A stretch of DNA of 64,000 nucleotides from Ryuthela nishihirai (Eukaryota; Arthropoda; Arachnida; Araneae; Heptathelidae), in assembly GCA_038380435.1 (NCBI GenBank), contig JAWZYU010000013.1:64374446-64438445 (forward strand), written 5' to 3'. Shown here one piece after another: positions 54,171 to 61,098 of this stretch (position 1 is its first letter; the number at the start of each line of letters is the position of its first letter). Both the position numbers and the translations under genes were made by a program. The notes under the pieces were generated by a model, which saw only the letters and a program-made list of their open reading frames with translations, ran no database searches and was not told the DNA's origin.

Positions 54171-54836
54171 GCCACGTCTGTAAAAAATTGTAAAATGGTT
54201 TCATAATGTGAACAAATTTAGTGTTTTAATTTTGTGATTTTAAATTAGTGTGGATAGCCATAATTTCGCGAGTTTTGAGTAGTGCTTTCACATAGGCCTT
54301 TTCTCGCTGAATAGTATGTTAAGCTTAGTAGCTTGTGAGGCCTGATCTTGTTCAGCCTTTAGCTGCATAACCTCTCCACTTTTGCACACAGGGAGATTAA
54401 AATTTTGAATATTTCCCATGGATAGGGGGATATCCTATTAGGGATCCTTTATCCATTGGATAGCGGAGATTTCCATAATACAACAATTAACCGACTGAAG
54501 ACTATAAAAACTCTATTGTTGGTAATCAGTTTTCAAACCAAATATTTGCCAATGAGATTTACTTAACTATCAGTTAAGTGTTTGGAGAGTGGTATTTCAG
54601 TGCATCAAGTGGGAAATCAGTAATCCACACTCTTCATTTGCTGCTCAAATAAAGCTACCACAAAAGTGGCTCCCTGGGACTGAGGAATCACAACTTCTAT
54701 CTAAAGAATCTAAAGAAATGAAAATTATCCAGAATTGGAATATAATGATTGTCTAAGGATACGTTTTCTAACACACACTGAGCTGTTTCCAGTGGCTTAC
54801 TGGATGTCAGTAGTGGGTAAAGGAGAGTTCTAACTC
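54171..54836. other. Unassigned interval between duplication and Polinton DNA
   Basis: No gene was recognised. The left boundary of the Polinton-derived segment must lie here or in the next kilobase, but no terminal repeat was identified. Confidence 0.4.
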
Positions 54837-54837
54837 A

Positions 54838-54923
54838 GTGGCGGGTCAATGTTAATCCTGTGAGACCCGCCACCCATTTGTGGAACAGTGGCGGGTCAAT
54901 ATTAATCCTATGGGACCCGCCAC
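54838..54923. repeat. Two tandem hairpins, GTGGCGGGTC...GACCCGCCAC
   Basis: Inverted arms GTGGCGGGTC and GACCCGCCAC enclose a 16-base loop at 54838-54873 and again at 54888-54923, 50 bp apart. Loops differ slightly (AATGTTAATCCTGTGA, AATATTAATCCTATGG) while the arms are identical. Confidence 0.85.
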
Positions 54924-55123
54924 CCACGTGTTTCAAAGCGGAGGTGGGTGTTTCCTCCACACAAACATGTCAATATTTCCTTCAATAATTTACATAATTT
55001 ATTTTTTTAAATCAGAGATTTTTTTCTTCTTTTAATTAATTATTTTACTCAATAGCATTGTTTCTTTTCGTTTCTGCGGGACAGTCTTTTAAATCAGTTT
55101 CTGCGGGATAGTCCTCCTTCCTG

Positions 55124-55156
55124 TATAAATACGACATCCATCAGTCAGATTCCTCA
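55124..55156 (+). promoter_or_regulatory. Core promoter 1: TATA box and initiator
   Basis: TATAAAT at 55124 is followed by TCATTC, a match to the arthropod initiator TCAKTY, with its A at 55156. That spacing (32 nt) is suitable for TATA-directed initiation. Confidence 0.55.
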
Positions 55157-55277
55157 TTCTGTTGTCAGACGTTGACAGCAACGGTTCTCTGCTGCTTCGT
55201 GATTTTTTTTTTCAACTGTTAGAAGCCAATAGTGATAGTTTTTGACGTCCTCCAGTTTCTGCGAATAGTCCTTCTAG

Positions 55278-55310
55278 TATAAAAACGACATCTATCAGTC
55301 GGAATCCTCA
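55278..55310 (+). promoter_or_regulatory. Core promoter 2: TATA box and initiator
   Basis: TATAAAA at 55278 with initiator TCATTC (A at 55310) repeats the same 32 nt spacing as promoter 1. It lies 121 nt upstream of the polB start codon and is probably the proximal promoter of that gene. Confidence 0.6.
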
Positions 55311-55430
55311 TTCTGTTGTCAGACGTTGATAGTGACAGTTCTCCGCTGCTGCTTCGTGATTTTTTTCAACTTTTAGAAGGCAATAGTGATAGTTCTCCCT
55401 GTCCTCGTGCAGTATCAACTATTTTTCATA

Positions 55431-58400
55431 ATGTATCCATGCGATATATGTGAGAAGGTTTTCATTCATCAGACCCATCTCATTCGTCATAAGAGAAATC
55501 ATGATGGAAATAACCTCTTTAAGTGCTCTCAATGCGAATCGGCATTCTCAAGGAGAGATGACGTCCGACGGCATGAGTTAACCCACACCTCCAGAAAAAC
55601 CTATAAATGCGAAGAATGTGCCATGGAGTTTGGAAGAAAAGACAGTCTTTAACGTCATGAAAGAAAGCCCCACAATAATAAGCGAAAACGTTCTGAAGAT
55701 GAAAGGATTCCCCGAAAGAAACAAAAACTAGACCCTGAAGACCCCTGTCAGTTTACAGAAGAAATGAAAAGGACCCTATCAACACATAAACTGCCGGCAA
55801 CGGAAGAAACATCTGTTGACCTCACCTTTTTCCTTGATTCCTCGCGGGAGTCACTCCTAACTCATCTGAAAGATGAACTGACCTCGAAAAGTAGTATTAA
55901 ATGGTACCTTGTCGTGCAAGTGTGCTTCAGACGAAAAGTCACCCCTTCTATCTTCGAACACTGTACCCCGTTTTTCCGAAGTAACTGTATCACAAGTCTT
56001 CCTGCATCATCCCTAAACAGAGAACTGGATTCAGCGTATAAGAAGATAAAGGACTCATTTGAAGAATTTGAAGGAACACACAGTGGATGGACACTGGATT
56101 CCGTACTCCACGTTGAAATGAACATTGGAAAATATATACCTCTTGCAGGGTCTAGTTATATCCCTACCCCAAGAGAATTACTATTAAAACGTGCTATTGT
56201 TAATGTATGTAATTCCGACCAAAAATGTTTTGTCTGGTCTGTTTTAGCCTCATTGTATCCCGCTATAGGAAACACTGAACGTCTTAACAACTATATACAT
56301 TTAGAAGAAAAATTAAACACATCTGACCTAATTTTCCCTGTTACAATAAATCAAATATCTAAATTCGAAAAAATGAACAATATTTCTGTCAATGTTTTTG
56401 GATATGAGAAAGAGGTGTTCCCACTCTATATCACACCATTCAGATTTAAAGCGCATGCAAATCTCCTTCTGTTATCGGATGATGAAAAGCAGCATTATTG
56501 CTCCATTAAGAATATGAGTAGGCTACTTAGTCCTCTCACCAAACATAATGGTGTACGTTTCTACTGTGATTACTGCCTTCACCGTTTCGCAAATGAATCA
56601 CTCTTGAAGGATCATATCCCCTATTGTCAAGAACATGGACCCCAGAGAGTAGAATTCCCAACTGAAGAAGAAAAATGGTTGAAATTCACAAATTTTAAGT
56701 TTCAGCAGCCCGTTCCATACGTGATTTATGCCGACTTTGAATCATTCCTAGTGAAAGTGGACACTTGTATGCCTAACCCTGAAAAATCTCACACCACTAT
56801 CACGGCAAATCATGAACCCTGTGGATTTGCATATCTTGTTGTTGGACCTGATGGCTGCAGCTATAAACCTCCAGTAGTTTATAGAGGTCCTAATGTGGTA
56901 GAAGAATTTTTAGAATGTCTGATTAAAGAAGAAGAAAACATCAAAAATTTACTATCGACGATAAAGCCAATGCAACTCTCAAATTACGAAGAGGAATCAT
57001 TTCGCAACGCTACTGACTGTCATATTTGTAAGCGTGTCCTAGGAGCAGATCGTGTGAGAGATCACGATCATATAACAGGTAAATTCCGAGAAACTGCTCA
57101 TAATTCCTGCAATCTGAACTTTAAGTTAACCAATAGGATTCCAGTTATCTTTCACAATCTAAAGGGATATGACAGCCACCTTATTATGCAAGGAATCGGC
57201 AGAATTAAAAATAAGAAGATTAATTGCATTCCCAATAACATGGAAACATACATAGCCTTCTCCCTGGGGACATTACATTTTATAGACTCCTATCAGTTTT
57301 TAAGCACATCTCTTGAGAAGCTAGTAAATAATTTATCAACAGATGAGTTCCATATTTTAAAGGACTACGTTGAACCCGAAAGGCTACACTTGGTTCTGAG
57401 AAAAGGAGTTTACCCCTATGATTATATCGACAACAGTCAAAAGTTTGAAGAAACAGTATTACCACCACGTGAAGCATTTTACAACCAACTCGCAGAAGAA
57501 GCGTTAGGGGAAGAAGACTACACCCATGCAATAAGAGTGTGGAATGCATTCAACATAAAAAATCTAGGCCAGTATCATGACTTGTACCTGAAGACAGACG
57601 TGCTCCTCTTAGCTGATGTTTTCGAAAGTTTCAGAAAAATATGCATCAGATACTATGAAATCGATCCCTGTCATGTTTACACAGCTCCTGGATTAGCCTG
57701 GCAAGCATGCTTAAAAATGACAAATGTAAATCTTGAGTTAATAACTGACCCTACAATCTACCTTTTCCTGGAAAAAGGCATACGAGGAGGGATTTCTGTG
57801 ATATGCAATCGTCTTAGTACTGCAAACAACAAATATTTGGACACCTATGATCCTCAGTTACCCTCTAAATACATTATGTACTATGATGCTAACAATCTTT
57901 ATGGATGGGCAATGTCACAATGTCTCCCTCAAAGCGATTTTCGATGGCTTAATAAAGAAGAAATAGAATATCTAAATATTACGACAATTGCTGATGATGC
58001 GAATAAAGGATACATATTGGAAGTTGATTTAGATTATCCAGTTTCTCTACACGACAAGCATAATGATTACCCACTAGCCCCTGAGAAACTTCAGATTACC
58101 AGCAGCATGCTATCCCCATATTGTCAAGAGGTTGCCCAAAGCCTTGGAATAAATACAAACCAATCAGTCGTGAAATTAGCCCCAAATCTAAATTCTAAGG
58201 AAAAATGTGTCCTTCATTATCGAAATCTCAAACAATATTTAACCTTCGGTATGCAGCTCAAGAACATACATCGCGTTTTAGAATTTAATCAGTCTTGCTG
58301 GCTAAAACCATATATAGAATTTAATACAGATCAGCGGAAGAAAGCTAGAAACGACTTCGAGAAGGACTTCTTCAAACTGATGAATAATGCTGTGTTTGGA

Positions 58401-59150
58401 AAAACGATGGAAAATTTGAGAAATCGAGTGAAAATTGAATTGACTCAGAGCCCGAAGAGAGTATGTAAACTCATAGCATCCCCTGCTTTTCACGCTTTTC
58501 GTGTTTTTGACAACGACCTTGCATGTGTGCAATCAAAGCTAACTAAATTGAAACTCAACAGGCCTATTTATGCTGGTTTCAGTATTCTAGATATTAGTAA
58601 ACTATTGATGTATAGCTTTCATTATGACTATATTAGTCCGAAATATGGAGAAAAAGCTAAATTATTGTTCACTGATACAGATTCACTGTGCTACGAGCTT
58701 CAAACCGAGGACGTGTATGCTGATATGAAAGACGATATAGATCATTTTGACACGTCCGACTATCACATTGATCATGTTTTGCATAGTACACATAATAAAA
58801 AGGTACTAGGTAAAATGAAAGATGAACTTTCGGGAGTACCCATCAAACAATTTGCAGGGCTTCGTTCTAAAATGTATTCCCTTCAGAGTTTACATGAGGA
58901 GAAGAAGACTGGGAAAGGAGTCCCCAAATACATCGTAAAAAGAACCCTTCGTCACAAGGATTACAGAGACTGCTTAATAAACAAATCACCTTGTCGAGTA
59001 GATTTGACAAGGATTCAAAGTAGCAACCACCGTCTTCATACAGTGAAAGGTGTAAGACTTGGTCTGTCACCTTTTGACGATAAAAGATATATTTTAGAAA
59101 ATGGTTATGACACCCTTTCGTACGGTCACTACAAAACAATGAAAAAATAA
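55431..59150 (+). pseudogene. polB: Polinton/Maverick-type protein-primed DNA polymerase B with N-terminal zinc fingers; one nonsense codon
   Basis: The first ATG (55431) opens a 1239-codon frame, unbroken except for TAA at 55650 (codon 74). Residues 4-24 and 32-52 are C2H2 fingers (C-x2-C-x12-H-x3-H). A third finger starts at 60, and the stop falls in its helix just before His76. A basic KRKR...RKKQK stretch (84-99) could be a nuclear signal. After a C-x2-C/H-C knuckle (~379-400) come the 3'-5' exonuclease motifs: Exo I ADFES (D435, E437), Exo II HNLKGYDSH (D581) and Exo III YLKTD (719-723). Between Exo I and II is a CHIC...RDHDHITGKF...HNSCN cluster (530-563). Polymerase motifs follow: A DANNLYG (D819), B KLMNNAVFGKTMEN (~982) and C TDTDS (D1082, D1084). 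This is the type B organellar/viral DNA polymerase family used by Polintons, which replicate by protein priming. Internal ATGs after the stop (for example 55764) could still give a finger-less polymerase of 1128 residues with all catalytic motifs. Confidence 0.92.
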
Positions 59151-59769
59151 CATAACAGAAAAAAAGAATATTTCACTGTGTTTTTTAATATGTTTGAGCT
59201 ATTTATGTATAAAAAATATGATAATTTTATCCAAATGTGTGCATATAACCCCCTATATATGTAAAAATATTACATATTATTATATGTAGATAGCTGTATG
59301 TAAACAACCATTTCCTCTGTTAACCTGTATTTTTTTTTTGTAAGCAGGCTGTAAAGTATAATCAATGTGAAAAAGCATCATTGTGAAATGTATAAAATTG
59401 TAAACCAATGGAAATCATTACATGTGCACGCATTGTCATTGTTTTTATACACATAATTAATTTTCGACACATATATTGCATTTTTAAATGCAATATATGT
59501 GTCGCCTGAATTTCTGAGTCTTATCCTTGGCAAGTGGAGCGATAAACAAGCGTTAGCCGCTTCTCACGTGACTTTTGCCCGTGGCACTCATGTTGAGTCA
59601 TTACAGCGCCAGAATTGAGTTATAACACGTCGTGGAACCAGTTCACTCAGTCACTGGGAGAAAGCCCTTCTGGGAATCCATTTCTGGGATTACACTTATA
59701 ATAAAAGGTTAGTAATTCTCTAAATTTTCATGGTTTATCAAACATTACTTATAATTTCACAATGTAGTG
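56866..59769 (+). repeat. Left arm of a large inverted repeat (Polinton copy 1)
   Basis: This stretch is the reverse complement of 61099-64000, with very few differences in the polymerase part (within the shared 751 residues, only RETAHN against RGAAHN and KCVLH against KYILH). Similarity ends exactly after AATGTAGTG at 59769. The 3' flank of the gene (CAGCGCCAGAATTGAG, CTGGGAGAAAGCCCTTCTGG) is shared. Confidence 0.93.
59465..59504. repeat. 40 bp palindrome, present only in the left arm
   Basis: CGACACATATATTGCATTT and AAATGCAATATATGTGTCG form a perfect inverted repeat around TT. The right arm keeps only one half and has unrelated sequence (CACCTAATACTTTGAAATCA) where the other half would be. 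Confidence 0.85.
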
Positions 59770-61002
59770 ACGTTCTCGAGAATTAAGAAGTGATGAAAAT
59801 ATAAGATTTTCTTTCAAAGTTATCGTAACTCGCTTGCTTGCTTGTTACCGGAACGAGCCTCCTAGAAAATAACGTCTTTTTTTTTTTAAAGCAATCACCT
59901 CTCAAAAGCACCGGGACTTCAATAAACGTGCTGAGTGCTGTGTTTATGAAAAATTTATCAGTACGGGATGCAATTCTATTTTTTACTTTGCAGAGACGAG
60001 AACTTTACGTAGATTTTTACAGAGAAATAATTGAAATTATTGCATCAACCATTTAGCGATAAAGTATTTTAGAGCAGATTTTTACTGAATATTAATACTT
60101 TAGAATAAAGGATAATTTCCGGTATATAATATAGAGGTGTACAGACGAATTTTATTTCCCATGAATAAAAAAAAAATAGGATTTTCATATTGTTATTCGA
60201 ATTACTCAGTTAATTCACCACTTATTACAACTGTTTAGTAAAAAAAATAGGATTTTCATACTGTTATTCAAATTACTCAGTTAATTCGCCACTTATTACA
60301 GCTGTTTAGTAAAAAAATAAAAAATGCATTTAATCCCCAGATTTTTAACGACTGAGATAAAAAAAAAATAATGTGCCTACCTACATTAAATACAATGTAA
60401 AATAGCGAAAATTCACCACTAATTTCAGCTGCTTAATATCAAGAAATACAGACGATTTCCTGTTTTTTTTTTCTTTTAGCATTGCACATAAGAAAAAAAA
60501 AAAGGACTAGCGAACGTATCAACATGTACCTCTGATATTTAAATATGACATGCTCTGTGTTTCAGTATTATACATTTTTTCAGTAGTTTACACATTAATT
60601 ACTAATTTTTTTTTCATTCAACAGTTAAGTATCCCAATTGGAAGTAATGTAAGCAATATTTCCTGTTTAAATGCATCTCCACAAATCGGCTTTAAAACAT
60701 TTTCTTATAATTTAAGGGCAAAATAAAGAATTTTAATTGAATTTCTTTTAACACTATATACTTAATATATTGTCATCAACGTATTCTATATACAAAACGA
60801 ATTAATACAGCCTAGTTACTGGAAATTAACATAATATTGAAGTGCTTTCTACCTAAAGAATTAAAAAAAAACTGAATACTTTAATTTTAATTACATTTTC
60901 AGCCAATAGATGGCGTCACATTTACTATTAGACCTTGGAGCAGACGAGAGAAACTTGAAGCCTTTGCTCAGAGCGCCACCTTGCGGGATTTTGTAGTAGT
61001 AT
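59770..61002. other. Unique spacer between the two Polinton copies
   Basis: AT-rich, with no gene recognised. It contains two ~71 bp tandem units at 60170-60317 (GGATTTTCATATTGTTATTC ... CTTATTACAACTGTTTAGTA) and a fainter third near 60405. 60900-60998 is more complex sequence (CCTTTGCTCAGAGCGCCACC). This is probably the host target sequence between two insertions. Confidence 0.5.
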
Positions 61003-61098
61003 AGTGCCATTATACGGATGATGTGGCCGGTGACGTCATAGGGGGGAAAGCACTAGTGGGGGATCCGTATAATGGCACTACATTTATCCGTATAATGG
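61003..61098. repeat. Candidate Polinton terminus with subterminal repeats
   Basis: AGTGCCATTATACGGAT stands at 61003. Inverted copies lie at 61064-61080 and 61086-61102 (ATCCGTATAATGGCACT). Polinton ends classically begin with AG(T) and have 6 bp target duplications, so 61003 is a plausible outer end of the right copy, with TAGTAT (60997-61002) as candidate duplication. The other end lies outside the window. A GTGACGTCATAG sequence (61030-61041) resembles a CRE-type site. Confidence 0.5.

Larger units (their letters stand above)
55066..55400 (+). repeat. Tandemly duplicated promoter region upstream of polB
   Basis: A ~154 bp unit occurs twice (about 55095-55248 and 55249-55402). Conserved order: GTTTCTGCG, ATAGTCCTTC, TATA box, CATTCTGTTGTCAGACGTTG, TGCTTCGTGATTTTTTT, TTAGAAG-CAATAGTGATAG. 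A third partial start (GTTTCTGCGGGACAGTC) precedes the first unit. Confidence 0.85.

Noticed and set aside
55386..55430. Upstream extension of the polymerase frame before ATG 55431
   Set aside because: It begins with a non-ATG codon and the added residues lie between promoter and first finger without conserved features.
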